From Laspinema olomoucense D3b (lineage in GTDB: Bacteria; Cyanobacteriota; Cyanobacteriia; Cyanobacteriales; Laspinemataceae), in assembly GCF_025370785.1 (NCBI RefSeq), contig NZ_JAMXFA010000015.1:1-64000 (forward strand): a DNA stretch of 64,000 nucleotides. Direction: 5' to 3'. Below the pieces are notes generated by a model. It did not search any database. It saw only the letters and a program-made list of their open reading frames with translations, and had not been told where the DNA came from. This document shows, piece after piece, positions 17,093-26,184 of this stretch. Every line of letters starts with the position of its first letter. Position 1 is the first letter of the stretch. Made by a program: the position numbers and the translations under genes.

Positions 17093-18004
17093 TTAGATAT
17101 CCCCTTCCCCATCCGGGTCAATTCCGAGCGATCGCAGACGTTCCGCTAATCGTGCCGCTTTGCTTTCTGCCGCTTCCGCACGCTGTTTTTCCTGTTCCGC
17201 ACGCTGTTTTTCCTGTTCCGCGCGCTGTTTTTCCTGTTCCGCGCGCTGTTTTTCCTGTTCCGCGCGCTGTTTTTCCTGTTCCGCACGCTGTTTTTCCTGT
17301 TCCGTTCGCTGTTTTTCCAATTCAGCGCGTTCCGACCCAATCAACAAGAGATTCCCTTCCAAATCCCACCAGCGTAACCACAATTGGTCTTGATTTTGAT
17401 AAGTTCCCTGCCATAATCCCAACTCCACTCCCATTGGCACAATCGGATAATGACCTCGTTCATTCGGTTCTATCTTTTGATAAGAAAAATCCATCCAATG
17501 ATAAACCTCTAACTGACCCGACTTGATTTCATAAATTCCATAGTAGGGAATACGGATAATCTGTTCATACACCCAAAACTTACCCGGTCTAACCGTTTTT
17601 CCCTCCACAGACACCCCCAGGGGAGTTCTATCCCGTTCTTCCTCCCCATTGCCACTGGCAAACTCTAAGGCAATCAAAGGGGCCCTCAATTCTCGCCACA
17701 GCACATAAGAACGGCGCACCTCCCCATCCAGGTTGGGTGGCACATTGGGCACATAAAACCAGTCCGGGGCCTCCGCTCCCTTTTCCGGGGGGTCCGTTTC
17801 TCGCCAGTAAATGCCGCTATCTTGTCCAATACAATACTGTCCATCCGGATGCCGTTGCTCTAAAACGGGTCCGAGGGAATCAGTCAGTAGGATGCTCTGG
17901 GGATGCTCCTGAAAATTTTTCACAAACGTGCCGTCTTCTTCTGGTAGTTGCGTATGGTCAGGGAATGGCGTTAGCCGGTTGATATCGGTTACTGTTTCGC
18001 TCAT
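17093..18004 (-). CDS. Uma2-family (DUF820) putative nuclease with expanded coiled-coil tail
   Basis: The 303-residue protein contains the Uma2 PD-(D/E)XK-like core typical of cyanobacteria (DGQYCIGQDSGIYW, APDWFYVPNV, SYVLWRELRAPLIALEFASG, GKFWVYEQIIRIPYYGIYE). The motif pair APDW and ALEFAS supplies acidic residues of the nuclease fold, though activity of these proteins is unproven. From residue 228 a near-perfect heptad repeat, EKQRAEQ, runs about seven times, forming a coiled coil, before the family's AARLAERLRSLGIDPDG end. The repeat is a 21-bp minisatellite at DNA level. Confidence 0.8.
   Translation of the reverse strand: MSETVTDINRLTPFPDHTQLPEEDGTFVKNFQEHPQSILLTDSLGPVLEQRHPDGQYCIGQDSGIYWRETDPPEKGAEAPDWFYVPNVPPNLDGEVRRSYVLWRELRAPLIALEFASGNGEEERDRTPLGVSVEGKTVRPGKFWVYEQIIRIPYYGIYEIKSGQLEVYHWMDFSYQKIEPNERGHYPIVPMGVELGLWQGTYQNQDQLWLRWWDLEGNLLLIGSERAELEKQRTEQEKQRAEQEKQRAEQEKQRAEQEKQRAEQEKQRAEQEKQRAEAAESKAARLAERLRSLGIDPDGEGDI
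17181..17327 (-). repeat. 21-bp coding minisatellite (seven units)
   Basis: Six nearly identical 21-base units and one diverged unit in tandem, each encoding one heptad (EKQRAEQ) of the Uma2 protein's coiled coil. Units at 17223 and 17244 are identical. Such arrays change copy number by slippage without breaking the frame. Confidence 0.9.
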
Positions 18005-18203
18005 AAAAAAATTTTTCCCTTAGCTTTTATTTATTATCCCAAATTGTCGCTCAAAGAGCCTGCATCCCCAGGACAACTCTGGACTCTCTGCTGAAGTTGA
18101 GACTTATCATAAATCCCTTAAAAAATCATTGCTGATTGCAATGGGTAAAGTCTGACTCCGGCTGCGTACCAGGTATTTAGATATACTTTACGTTTGAGCC
18201 TGA

Positions 18204-18713
18204 CTAAGCCAGTGCGGCGATCGCATCTTTAACCGTCACCATCAGTGTCATCGGATCGATCGCAGAAGCAGTAAATCCACACTTTTCATAAAACTGCTTG
18301 GCATCTTCCGAAATCGCCTGGACAAAAATTGCGCGAATTCCTGCAATTTCAGCAGCTTGCAGGGTACGAAGAATAGCATCTCGGAGCAGTGCATTCCCTA
18401 TTCCTTTGCCTTGCCAGTGGCGATCGACAGCCAGTCTTCCAATCACCATCACCGGAATCGGATCGGGCATATTCCTCCGAACTCGACCCGTTGCTGTAAT
18501 TTGGGCTACTGCTCCATTTGCAAGACAGTAATATCCAATCACTACCTCCCCCGCGCAGAGAACATAAGTTCGGGAAGCCCCCTCAGCTTCATTTTTTAAT
18601 GCACGGCGCTTGAGCCAGTCATTGAGCGGGCTGTTTCCTGAGTCAAAGCCCTCAATTTGATGGGACGAATTCAGTTTTTCCGGCGGGCGAAGCGCGTCCC
18701 TCTCTAATCCCAC
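18204..18713 (-). CDS. GNAT acetyltransferase toxin (TacT/AtaT-like)
   Basis: This 169-residue GNAT protein matches toxins that acetylate aminoacyl-tRNA and stop translation. Family features are HQIEGFDSGNSPLNDWLKRR (residues 19-38), GASRTYVLC, VVIGYYCLANGAV, RRNMPDPIPVMVIGRLAVD, the acetyl-CoA loop HWQGKGIGNALLRDA, and the C-terminal FYEKCGF. It overlaps the upstream DUF1778 antitoxin gene by 10 bases, the normal toxin-antitoxin order. Toxicity is inferred from family and context. Confidence 0.9.
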   Translation of the reverse strand: MGLERDALRPPEKLNSSHQIEGFDSGNSPLNDWLKRRALKNEAEGASRTYVLCAGEVVIGYYCLANGAVAQITATGRVRRNMPDPIPVMVIGRLAVDRHWQGKGIGNALLRDAILRTLQAAEIAGIRAIFVQAISEDAKQFYEKCGFTASAIDPMTLMVTVKDAIAALA

Positions 18714-19000
18714 GGAGATTGAGTTGTTAAGAGATGGTGTAACTGGGCGTTTGGCTGAGGGGCTGCATCGAGCAAGGCGACAAATTCCTGATATTTTTGC
18801 TCATCTAACCCAAAAAAAGTCCGCTCTAGCAAAGCATCTTGTGCTTTTTGATAGGCTGATTCAAGCATGAACTCGGACCGGCTTTTTCCCTGGATGTGAG
18901 CGGCTTGATCAATGAGATCCCTCTGACTCTGTGTGGCTCGGATGTTGATCGTTACATCCCGAGTCTGGCGAGATGAGTCTTCAAATTCTGACCTCGACAT
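18704..19000 (-). CDS. DUF1778 (TacA-like) ribbon-helix-helix antitoxin
   Basis: With ATG at 19000 the protein has 98 residues. It opens with a ribbon-helix-helix fold (TRDVTINIRATQSQRDLIDQ, KSRSEFMLESAY) followed by a toxin-neutralising C-terminus (FGLDEQKYQEFVALLDAAP, residues LHHLLTTQSPW). DUF1778 antitoxins repress their own operon and block the GNAT toxin encoded next. An upstream in-frame start at 19063 would add 21 residues, but the shorter form fits the family. Confidence 0.88.
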   Translation of the reverse strand: MSRSEFEDSSRQTRDVTINIRATQSQRDLIDQAAHIQGKSRSEFMLESAYQKAQDALLERTFFGLDEQKYQEFVALLDAAPQPNAQLHHLLTTQSPWD

Positions 19001-19081
19001 AATTTTCAACCTAGCAGCGACATTAATATAAGGCGACTTAGGGGATTCCAAAAAATAAATCATCCAAATTCTTTACTCTTG

Positions 19082-19138
19082 TAGCCTGCGGAGGCAGGCT
19101 TTGTCCGTGTAGCCCCAGGCTTCAGCCTGCGGGGTTTT
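19082..19138 (-). repeat. Dispersed palindromic repeat family A, copy 1 (inverted)
   Basis: Two hairpins flank a core that reads on the - strand GGGGCTACACGGACAAAGCC. Copies with nearly the same core lie at 32930-32985 and 49561-49615. It sits between the toxin-antitoxin promoter and the psbA promoter. Confidence 0.7.
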
Positions 19139-19300
19139 TGCATATTTTATTTTATGGAGTTCCCTTAATGCCGACCCTTCATTAAATAATATTAGGCTCT
19201 TGTACACACAATGTCAACACAAACTGTCGAGTTGACTCCGAACCCCACAGCGATAATCTCAGCTTATCGCTCTCATCAGGATTGTTGTAGCTGAAACCCC

Positions 19301-19329
19301 TTTACAAATCGTTACAAACTCGTTAATCT
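19301..19329 (+). promoter_or_regulatory. Sigma-70-type promoter of psbA
   Basis: TTTACA (19301-19306) and TAATCT (19324-19329) are separated by exactly 17 bases. The expected start site is near 19336, giving a 5' leader of about 40 bases, typical for psbA. Confidence 0.65.
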
Positions 19330-19375
19330 AAAAACATCATAACTACCTCGACAAACCAATAGCAATCATAAAACT

Positions 19376-20458
19376 ATGACCACCACATTACAGCAGCGCG
19401 AAAGCGCTAATCTGTGGGACCGCTTCTGCGAGTGGGTCGCTTCTACCGAAAACCGCCTCTATATCGGCTGGTTCGGCGTGTTGATGATCCCCACCCTCTT
19501 AAGCGCCACTGTCTGCTACATCATCGCTTTCATCGCGGCACCCCCCGTTGACATCGATGGTATCCGCGAACCCGTTGCCGGTTCTTTGCTGTATGGAAAC
19601 AACATCATCTCTGGTGCAGTTGTTCCTTCGAGTAACGCAATTGGCTTGCACTTCTACCCCATCTGGGAAGCAGCCAGCTTGGATGAGTGGCTTTACAATG
19701 GTGGCCCTTACCAGCTCGTGATTTTCCACTTCCTCATCGGCATCTTCTGCTACATGGGTCGTGAGTGGGAATTGTCTTACCGCTTAGGTATGCGTCCTTG
19801 GATCTGCGTTGCTTACTCTGCACCTGTTGCAGCAGCTTCCGCCGTTTTCTTGATCTACCCGATCGGTCAAGGTTCTTTCTCTGATGGTATGCCCTTGGGT
19901 ATCTCTGGAACCTTCAACTTCATGTTGGTGTTCCAAGCTGAGCACAACATCCTGATGCACCCCTTCCATATGTTGGGTGTGGCCGGTGTGTTCGGTGGTT
20001 CCTTGTTCAGTGCGATGCACGGAAGTTTGGTGACCAGCTCTTTGGTTCGTGAAACCTCTGAAACCGAATCTCAAAACTACGGTTACAAGTTCGGTCAAGA
20101 AGAAGAAACCTACAACATTGTTGCCGCTCACGGTTACTTCGGTCGCTTAATCTTCCAATATGCTTCTTTCAACAACAGCCGTTCCTTGCACTTCTTCTTA
20201 GCTGCTTGGCCGGTTGTGGGTATCTGGTTCACCGCTTTAGGTGTGTCCACGATGGCCTTTAACTTAAACGGATTTAACTTCAACCAGTCGATCATTGACT
20301 CTACGGGTCGTGTTGTTAATACCTGGGCTGATGTGATTAACCGCGCTAACCTGGGTATGGAAGTGATGCACGAGCGTAATGCTCACAACTTCCCCCTCGA
20401 CTTGGCTGCTGGCGAAGCAACTCCGGTTGCTTTGACTGCTCCTTCTATCAACGGTTAA
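19376..20458 (+). CDS. psbA: Photosystem II reaction centre protein D1, Glu130 form
   Basis: D1 is the thylakoid core subunit of photosystem II. The 360-residue protein carries TyrZ (Y161), manganese ligands D170, E189, H332, E333, H337, D342 and A344, and the P680 ligand H198, all in place. Residue 130 is glutamate (MGREWELS), the form of high-light-induced D1 copies; low-light forms have glutamine. The C-terminus after LDLA-344 is the CtpA-cleaved extension ending in SING. It has its own promoter and a strong terminator. A partial second copy of its 3' end lies 2.2 kb downstream. Confidence 0.99.
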   Translation: MTTTLQQRESANLWDRFCEWVASTENRLYIGWFGVLMIPTLLSATVCYIIAFIAAPPVDIDGIREPVAGSLLYGNNIISGAVVPSSNAIGLHFYPIWEAASLDEWLYNGGPYQLVIFHFLIGIFCYMGREWELSYRLGMRPWICVAYSAPVAAASAVFLIYPIGQGSFSDGMPLGISGTFNFMLVFQAEHNILMHPFHMLGVAGVFGGSLFSAMHGSLVTSSLVRETSETESQNYGYKFGQEEETYNIVAAHGYFGRLIFQYASFNNSRSLHFFLAAWPVVGIWFTALGVSTMAFNLNGFNFNQSIIDSTGRVVNTWADVINRANLGMEVMHERNAHNFPLDLAAGEATPVALTAPSING

Positions 20459-20478
20459 TCTAAGATTTAACTAAAAAA

Positions 20479-20507
20479 AGCGCCTCCAATTTGGGGGCGC
20501 TTTTTTT
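20479..20507 (+). terminator. Rho-independent terminator of psbA
   Basis: AGCGCCTCC pairs with GGGGGCGCT around a short A/T loop, followed by TTTTTTT. A near-identical terminator occurs at 22785-22811 behind the psbA tail relic. Confidence 0.92.
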
Positions 20508-20569
20508 ATGTCTACATAGCTTTTTTAGGTCTATATAGTAGAGTCTTGAAAGAACCTCCATCCCCTAAT

Positions 20570-22543
20570 TTAGGATTCCTGTTGTACAAGTGATTGAATT
20601 TCCCGATTAAACTTTTGGTTAATCGTCTCTATTACCTGTGCTTCTTCTGGTGTAACGATGCCATCTAATTGAGCGAGTTTTTCACATTGCGCTAGCAGCG
20701 GTATAGCAAAATCGCTATTGATTTGTTCGAGCAAGGTTTCCAAAGGCGGTGGTGATTGGAGATTGTTGCCGATCGCATCCAGTGAAGCTGGACTGAAGTT
20801 CAAGGTTTGTAACTCGGGCAAAATTTGTTCCCAAGTTTTATCGGGATTACCCGCTAAAACGAGGTGAACGAAAATCCGATCCATCAAGGATTGTTGCTCG
20901 ATCGCTTCTTCTAAATATTTTTGACTTTCTACTTGGGTTTCTGCGATCGCCCCTTCCATTATTAATGGCTCGCTGAAATTTTCTTGATAAAAACGGCAGG
21001 CAGCATATCCCAGTCCATAGATGATCACTGCATTGCTACTAGCTCCAATTACCGCTCCGGCTAAAGGTATATTACCCACCAGACCCACACCTGCTTCAAT
21101 AGCTAAGTTACTACCCAGAGATAAACTAAAAATGGCTAAAGCTTCCCCTTTGCGCTCGGGAGCTTCCAAATTATATCCATAAGCGGCAGCAATTTGATAA
21201 ACTAATTCGGCTGATAATGCAGTGGTAGCGGCCAAATCAGCCCCTAACATCGCCAGTGCGGTTCCAGGAACTAAGCTACTCGCCAATCCGCTTCCGGCTG
21301 CAATTAAAGCTTTTTTTAACATCAGACGATGAGCGATTTCTCTTGGCTTTTCCTGCGGATATTTCTGCTGTAATTCTCGGACTTCAGTTTCAGCTCGGAC
21401 TACATCGACTGCATCTATAAACTGAACTATCCAATCAACCTTGAGAGCTTTGGTAATATTTTTAAGCAGGGGACTCTTCTCAATCATTTCTAATACATGG
21501 CCCGCTCCTTTAGTTGATTGCATAGCGGTATTTTTAGCGGTTTCGATCGCCACCTTACTCGTTTGGAATGCTGTATTGGCAATCGAACCACCAACTTCAG
21601 GCGCTTTCTGGACAACTACTTTACCGGCTGTAAAGGTTGTAAAGGTAGCTTCAGCAATTGCCCCACCAGTTCCTGTTGCAGTTTCCAGCACTACTTTACC
21701 TGCACCCGATGCCATACCTGCGATCGCACCACCTACGTCTGGAACTTTTTCGCTCGCAGATTTACGGGCTTGTACTGTAGCGTCTGCGATCGCGTCCCCT
21801 GCTTGTTTCGCCTTCTTAGTCATCTGCTCCCAAAAAGATAGCTGTTTTGATTCCTTTTGAAGCGACAATGGGTTATCTGCTTTCCCCTCAACCAGCTTAT
21901 TATTTTCAGCTTCATTCGCAATGGCTTCCGGTGTTTCTGTTAGTACAGGTTCCGCTTTTTCCACAGCAAACTCTTGTTCCCACTCCGGAAAATCATCGCC
22001 GTTCTGTTGGGCGAATATCTTCACGCTCGCCAAAGTTGGAATCCCTATATCAATTAAACCCGCCTGAATTATCGGAATTATGCTCTGTTGTTGGGGTACT
22101 TCGTCTGATTCTAGCTTGACCTGCAAACAATCATTTTTCCAACTCGCTTTAACTGCAATTCCTGGAGAGTTTAGCCACTGCTTGATTAAAGTGGCGATCG
22201 CATTCACATCACCCTGTTGAGCAGTTTCCTCCAAGCTGGCAACAATCGGCGCTTCCACCTCAAATTCTTCACTCCAAGCGGGAAATTCTTCCTTTGCCTG
22301 TTTCCCGTAAACCTTCACCCGCTTGATACCTTCTGCCCCCAACGTCAGAACCGACTTCCGGATAAGCGCTACTAATGTTTCTTGGGGGGCCACCTGCGCT
22401 GATTCCAGCATAATTTGCAGGCAATCATTTTTCATCGAGGCTTTAGCAGTAATCCCTTTCGGTTGTAGTTTGCGGTTCATTAGGGTGGCGATCGCCTTGG
22501 CATCTCCCTGTTTGGCAAGTTCCAGAAGATTCGGCTGATTCAT
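20570..22543 (-). CDS. Large membrane protein with duplicated N-terminal domain, unknown function
   Basis: The 657-residue protein starts with two copies of a domain of about 90 residues (roughly 1-95 and 105-200) sharing KQGDAKAIATLMNRKL / QQGDVNAIATLIKQWL, KNDCLQIMLES / KNDCLQVKLES and FPAWSEEFEVE / FPEWEQEFAVE. A linker (about 240-345) repeats small-residue blocks such as ASEKVPDVGGAIAGMASGAG. The last third has a Gly/Ala-rich hydrophobic region (about 400-540) with several helices, resembling EcsC or DUF697-type membrane domains, then a TerB-like helical tail (CEKLAQLDGIVTPEEAQVIE, residues about 620-640). No enzymatic motif is seen. It lies between psbA and the psbA relic on the opposite strand. 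Confidence 0.75.
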   Translation of the reverse strand: MNQPNLLELAKQGDAKAIATLMNRKLQPKGITAKASMKNDCLQIMLESAQVAPQETLVALIRKSVLTLGAEGIKRVKVYGKQAKEEFPAWSEEFEVEAPIVASLEETAQQGDVNAIATLIKQWLNSPGIAVKASWKNDCLQVKLESDEVPQQQSIIPIIQAGLIDIGIPTLASVKIFAQQNGDDFPEWEQEFAVEKAEPVLTETPEAIANEAENNKLVEGKADNPLSLQKESKQLSFWEQMTKKAKQAGDAIADATVQARKSASEKVPDVGGAIAGMASGAGKVVLETATGTGGAIAEATFTTFTAGKVVVQKAPEVGGSIANTAFQTSKVAIETAKNTAMQSTKGAGHVLEMIEKSPLLKNITKALKVDWIVQFIDAVDVVRAETEVRELQQKYPQEKPREIAHRLMLKKALIAAGSGLASSLVPGTALAMLGADLAATTALSAELVYQIAAAYGYNLEAPERKGEALAIFSLSLGSNLAIEAGVGLVGNIPLAGAVIGASSNAVIIYGLGYAACRFYQENFSEPLIMEGAIAETQVESQKYLEEAIEQQSLMDRIFVHLVLAGNPDKTWEQILPELQTLNFSPASLDAIGNNLQSPPPLETLLEQINSDFAIPLLAQCEKLAQLDGIVTPEEAQVIETINQKFNREIQSLVQQES

Positions 22544-22704
22544 AACTAGCAGAGACGGCCAGTCTCTAGAATAAATTTGAGTCTAATTATACCTCCATTG
22601 CCCGCCCTAAAAGATAAAAAGGCTAATCAATTTCAGTTTAATCAACTCTCCTGCTGACCGAGGATCCGGCTGAAAGCGGGAGCTATACCCCTGGGATATC
22701 GACA

Positions 22705-22764
22705 GATTTGGCTGCTGGAGAAGCGACTCCGGTTGCTTTGACTGCTCCGGCTATCAATGGTTAA
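22705..22764 (+). pseudogene. Orphan psbA 3' end (last 19 codons plus stop)
   Basis: The bases encode [19 protein letters not shown] then TAA, identical to the end of psbA except for one residue (A for S) and a few silent changes. The sequence behind it (TTAATCTAA, then the hairpin) also matches the psbA trailer. Upstream of 22705 the similarity ends abruptly. It is the remnant of a second psbA copy. Confidence 0.9.
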
Positions 22765-22784
22765 TCTAACTTTTGACTAAAAAA

Positions 22785-22811
22785 AGCGCCTCCAAATTGG
22801 GGGCGCTTTTT
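22785..22811 (+). terminator. Duplicate psbA terminator
   Basis: AGCGCCTCC / GGGGGCGCT with a short loop and TTTT, nearly identical to the one behind psbA. It now has no intact gene in front of it on this strand. Confidence 0.85.
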
Positions 22812-22865
22812 ATTTGGGGCTGGACAGAGTTCTGACAACCGCTCAAAGAAGCAAGCTAAAGGATG

Positions 22866-23507
22866 TCAAACTTTTGATGGGTTAGCTTTGCTGGCGGTAG
22901 CGGTTGCTTTGCCGTTTTTGGTCTGACCGTTGCCATTGCGGGGCTGGAGAACGCCGTAACCACCGTGGTTGCGTTCGTAAATCACGTTAATTTCACCCGT
23001 GTCGGCATTGCGGAACATATAGAAGTCATGATCCACGAGTTGCAGTTGTTCCAAGGCTTCGAGAACACTCATCGGAGGCATGGCAAAATATTTAGTTCGC
23101 ACCACTTCCTCTGGAAGTTCGGGGGTGCGTTCGCCGATTAGATCCTCGACTAGGGGTTGCTCTTCGAGAAGCGCTTCATTAAGCGTGTCTGGCGCTTGAA
23201 CTTTCTGAGCGTGACGTTTTTCTTTGTATTTACGCAGTTGGCGAGCGATTTTATCAGCGACTAAATCGATGCTTGCGTACAGATTTTCACTGCTCTCCTC
23301 AGCTCGAATGATGGTACCATTTGCAAAAATGGTCACTTCAGCAGTTTGTTTAGAATTGTTCCGAGGATTTTTGGCCACAGACAGATGAACGTCTACTTCC
23401 GTGGTCAAGTTTTGAAAGTGACTCACTGCTTTCTCAACCTTTTGGTTGACGTATTCGCGAATGGCCTCGGTTATTTCAATATTTTTGCCGTGGATAACAA
23501 GCTTCAT
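22866..23507 (-). CDS. hpf: Long-form ribosome hibernation promoting factor (LrtA)
   Basis: Long Hpf dimerises 70S ribosomes into inactive 100S particles in darkness or stress. The 213-residue protein has the N-terminal S30AE domain ([60 protein letters not shown]) and the C-terminal dimerisation domain ([40 protein letters not shown]). In cyanobacteria it is called LrtA, light-repressed, with a long leader; the 780 bases upstream hold no gene and would allow one. Confidence 0.93.
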   Translation of the reverse strand: MKLVIHGKNIEITEAIREYVNQKVEKAVSHFQNLTTEVDVHLSVAKNPRNNSKQTAEVTIFANGTIIRAEESSENLYASIDLVADKIARQLRKYKEKRHAQKVQAPDTLNEALLEEQPLVEDLIGERTPELPEEVVRTKYFAMPPMSVLEALEQLQLVDHDFYMFRNADTGEINVIYERNHGGYGVLQPRNGNGQTKNGKATATASKANPSKV

Positions 23508-24286
23508 ATCAATCTTCCCACTGAAGACTCCATCGTATTAATGATTTAGATTTTAGGGTTTGGAGGGGTGATAATAAAAGCGAAATACGCATCTCCAAGC
23601 CCGGTTTCTAAAGAATAGACGGAGGGAAAGCGGGGCGGGTAATGCCGCTTTCCTAACATTAGTTCTTTTGCCCGTTTTTGGCGTTTCGCTCGCTTAAGAA
23701 CGGAGCCAAAACTTATCAAGGTTGACTACATTTGAAAGGGTAGAATTACTCTGCCCTGAGTTGCCCCGAGATTACGGCAGCTCTTTCAGGCATCGCGGTT
23801 GGGAATTGGGTAGGGCGATCGCCCGGAGTGGGGGATTGCCTTAAGACTGTGGAGCACTCGTCATCAACTGCGATGGCACGAGCTTCAAAGTCTGATGTGC
23901 CTGTTGGTCAGCACGTTCTGTCGATAATGAAGATGATTATAGCAATCAAGACCCAAAATTGTAAGTCTTGGAGACTTGAGTCGGAGGGTTCCACAAATTC
24001 TGTCCTAGGGGACAAGGCCACTTAGCGTACCCGATCAGTCAACTAAATGGTGTTGTAGGTTCTATAAAAGATGGCTTTTGGGAAACCCCTCCTGTGCTGC
24101 AATTCAACTCCTTACCTTTCACACTACCACCTTGGATTGAGAATTACACCGAATTTTGTTATCTCTTTAAAATTCGTTGCAATACGTTACGCAATGACAA
24201 TCCAGTTACCCTGGGCTATAGTAGTTGTCCGGATTCCCTAACTGATATTTGTCGAAATTTCTGCCAAAAACCCCTTGCTTTTTTGG
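23508..24286. other. 780-base intergenic region between hpf and lipB
   Basis: This divergent region should carry the promoters of hpf (long leader expected) and lipB. Two frames of about 65 codons on the + strand show no protein-like features. I see no recognisable RNA. Confidence 0.35.
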
Positions 24287-25003
24287 ATGATATATAGTAG
24301 AAGTCTAGCCAATCCTGTTGAAAGCAGTTCCCCTCGTCGGCGTTGTGGGTTCTACAATCTCGATCGCCTCCCCTATCAGGAAGCTTGGACCTGGCAGCAG
24401 TCTTTGGTGGCCGCCAGACGGTCAAATCCAGATTTAGAGGATGTCTTCATTTTGCTGGAACATCCTCCGGTTTATACCTTGGGAAAAGGGGCGAGTTTAG
24501 AATTTCTCAAGTTTGACCCCACCTGTAGCGATGTGGAACTGCATCGGGTGGAGCGTGGGGGTGAGGTGACTTATCATTGTCCAGGTCAAATCGTAGGTTA
24601 CCCGATTTTGAATCTGAGATATTACCAGACGGACTTGCACTGGTATTTGCGGCAGCTAGAAGGGGTGATTCTTCAGGTACTCGCTGAGTATGGCTTAAAG
24701 GGCGATCGCATTCCGGGGTTGACCGGAGTTTGGCTAGAGGGGCGAAAAATAGCGGCGATCGGGATTAAAGTCAGTCGATGGATTACCATGCACGGTTTTG
24801 CACTCAATGTTTGCCCGGATTTGAAAGGGTTTGAGCAAATTGTCCCCTGTGGGATTGTCAACAAACCCGTGGGTAGCTTGGCGGAATTTGTAGAGGGGAT
24901 TAACCCCGATCGCGTGCGTCAGCAACTCGCTACAGCGTTTGCCGATGCTTTTGCCGTTGAATTGTGTGAGTTAAAATTGCCACAACAGGCCGAGCAGATT
25001 TAA
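24287..25003 (+). CDS. lipB: Octanoyltransferase LipB
   Basis: LipB moves octanoyl from acyl carrier protein to lipoyl domains, the first step of lipoate synthesis. ATG at 24287 gives 238 residues. Seen are [34 protein letters not shown] (substrate-binding), the catalytic lysine in [19 protein letters not shown] and the catalytic cysteine in [14 protein letters not shown]. An upstream in-frame TTG (24275) is less likely. Confidence 0.93.
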   Translation: MIYSRSLANPVESSSPRRRCGFYNLDRLPYQEAWTWQQSLVAARRSNPDLEDVFILLEHPPVYTLGKGASLEFLKFDPTCSDVELHRVERGGEVTYHCPGQIVGYPILNLRYYQTDLHWYLRQLEGVILQVLAEYGLKGDRIPGLTGVWLEGRKIAAIGIKVSRWITMHGFALNVCPDLKGFEQIVPCGIVNKPVGSLAEFVEGINPDRVRQQLATAFADAFAVELCELKLPQQAEQI

Positions 25004-25040
25004 GAGCGATAGACACAGAACCAGGGCGATCGCTCTTTCT
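25003..25040 (+). terminator. Hairpin terminator behind lipB
   Basis: AGAGCGAT (25003-25010) pairs with ATCGCTCT (25029-25036), followed by TTCT. The stem begins at the lipB stop codon and includes a HIP1-type GCGATCGC. Confidence 0.55.
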
Positions 25041-25357
25041 TGGGGTGCATCAACACAGAAAACTCAAAAGAGCATAAGCCAAAAGCGGCATTTATCCCTC
25101 TCGCCCGAGGCAGCTTCATTGCCAACGCCAGGTTACCCGGTGAGCGATCGCCTGTTACCCGGTAGGGGATGAGCGCGCCTTAAACATTAAAAAAGGATAA
25201 AGAATTGCCCAGCCGCTCAACTCAGCCTTCATTCATAGCGCCCATGACTGCCTGTATTTCTCTCCCCCTCTCTTAAGAAACTCTCCCATCAGCTTAATTG
25301 CACATCCGCGCACCTGATTCGGGGTAAGCGCGGGAATTTTAAATCCCTCCCCCAATT

Positions 25358-25717
25358 ATGAGTTCATCTACCAACTCCAGGGATCCCTTTTTCACCCAAC
25401 TCCTTGAATTTAGTAAAAAGGCAGCAGTCTCGACACCATCAAGAAGGTGGCGGCGTTTTTTCCCAAGCAAAATTGAACCCCTATCCGACCTAGAGATCGC
25501 CACCTCTGACTTTACCGCCAATTCCTGTGATTTTTCCTCCGGGGCAGCCGAACCCTTGTGTGCCCTCAAAGAACGAGATACTAAAGCCTTAGCCGAACTG
25601 TTCGAGGACGAAGAGATCGACGCCATCCAAGCCGATGTTCTTCTTTGTTTGAGCTTCCTCTCTCCCGCACCCTGTTGGGATGAGCAAGCCTTTGAGTTTT
25701 TAAAAGAATTCCTTTAA
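25358..25717 (+). CDS. Hypothetical protein
   Basis: A 119-residue frame starting MSSSTNSRDPFF. The first half is basic and Ser-rich; the second half is acidic and helical (KERDTKALAELFEDEEIDAI, DEQAFEFLKEFL). No family or motif is recognised. A strong hairpin lies 60 bases behind the stop codon. The 354 bases before it hold nothing I can assign. Confidence 0.4.
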   Translation: MSSSTNSRDPFFTQLLEFSKKAAVSTPSRRWRRFFPSKIEPLSDLEIATSDFTANSCDFSSGAAEPLCALKERDTKALAELFEDEEIDAIQADVLLCLSFLSPAPCWDEQAFEFLKEFL

Positions 25718-25774
25718 CCCTCGGATTTTTTGCGTTATAATAGCATGATAAAGCATCAAATCAACCCCCAATCC

Positions 25775-25821
25775 AATTAGCAACCGGGGCGAGCAATTGA
25801 CCATCGCCCCGGTTGCTAATT
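25775..25821. terminator. Perfect 18-bp hairpin between convergent frames
   Basis: AATTAGCAACCGGGGCGA (25775-25792) and its exact complement (25804-25821) surround an 11-base loop. It overlaps the stop codon of the - strand relic frame. No long T-run follows, so it may act as a bidirectional terminator or an RNA-stabilising element. Confidence 0.65.
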
Positions 25822-26028
25822 CATACATTTCCCACAGCCAAAAGCAATGTCCTCTCCCAAACCTTGTCCCCACTCCGAATAAGCGATTCCATTGAAGAGG
25901 CGGAAGGCCAATTCACCCTCAGACAGCAGGATAACGATGGGTAGCACTTCCTCCAGTTCACGACTACAATAACAAACAAGCCGAGGGATTTCCAAATCAT
26001 AAACCCCTAAAGGAATAGCCCTTTTACC
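25816..26028 (-). pseudogene. Startless open frame, probable gene remnant
   Basis: The - strand frame between stops at 26029 and 25816 encodes about 70 residues without an ATG near the front: it includes LGVYDLEIPRLVCYCSREL, EEVLPIVILLSEGELAFRLF and ends in IAFGCGKCMN. The regular hydrophobic/charged pattern looks like a true protein segment rather than a chance frame. The front is missing or a TTG start is used. No family is recognised. Confidence 0.35.
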
Positions 26029-26184
26029 CTAAATAGGTTTAACTCAAAGGGAACAAACCCGGAGAAATTTAGACTCCTCCAGTGACTATTTACCGAGAAA
26101 ATTGCTCTATTCTTTCTTTCCATCCCCCATCCCCGGTTACCCAACCCCCGTTACCTAACCCTTGTTGATCATCCTTCTTTTGAT

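Noticed and set aside
17062-17526. A + strand frame with repeated AVFPVPR units
   Set aside because: It is the reverse reading of the EKQRAEQ minisatellite in the Uma2 gene; repeats always give long frames in other phases.
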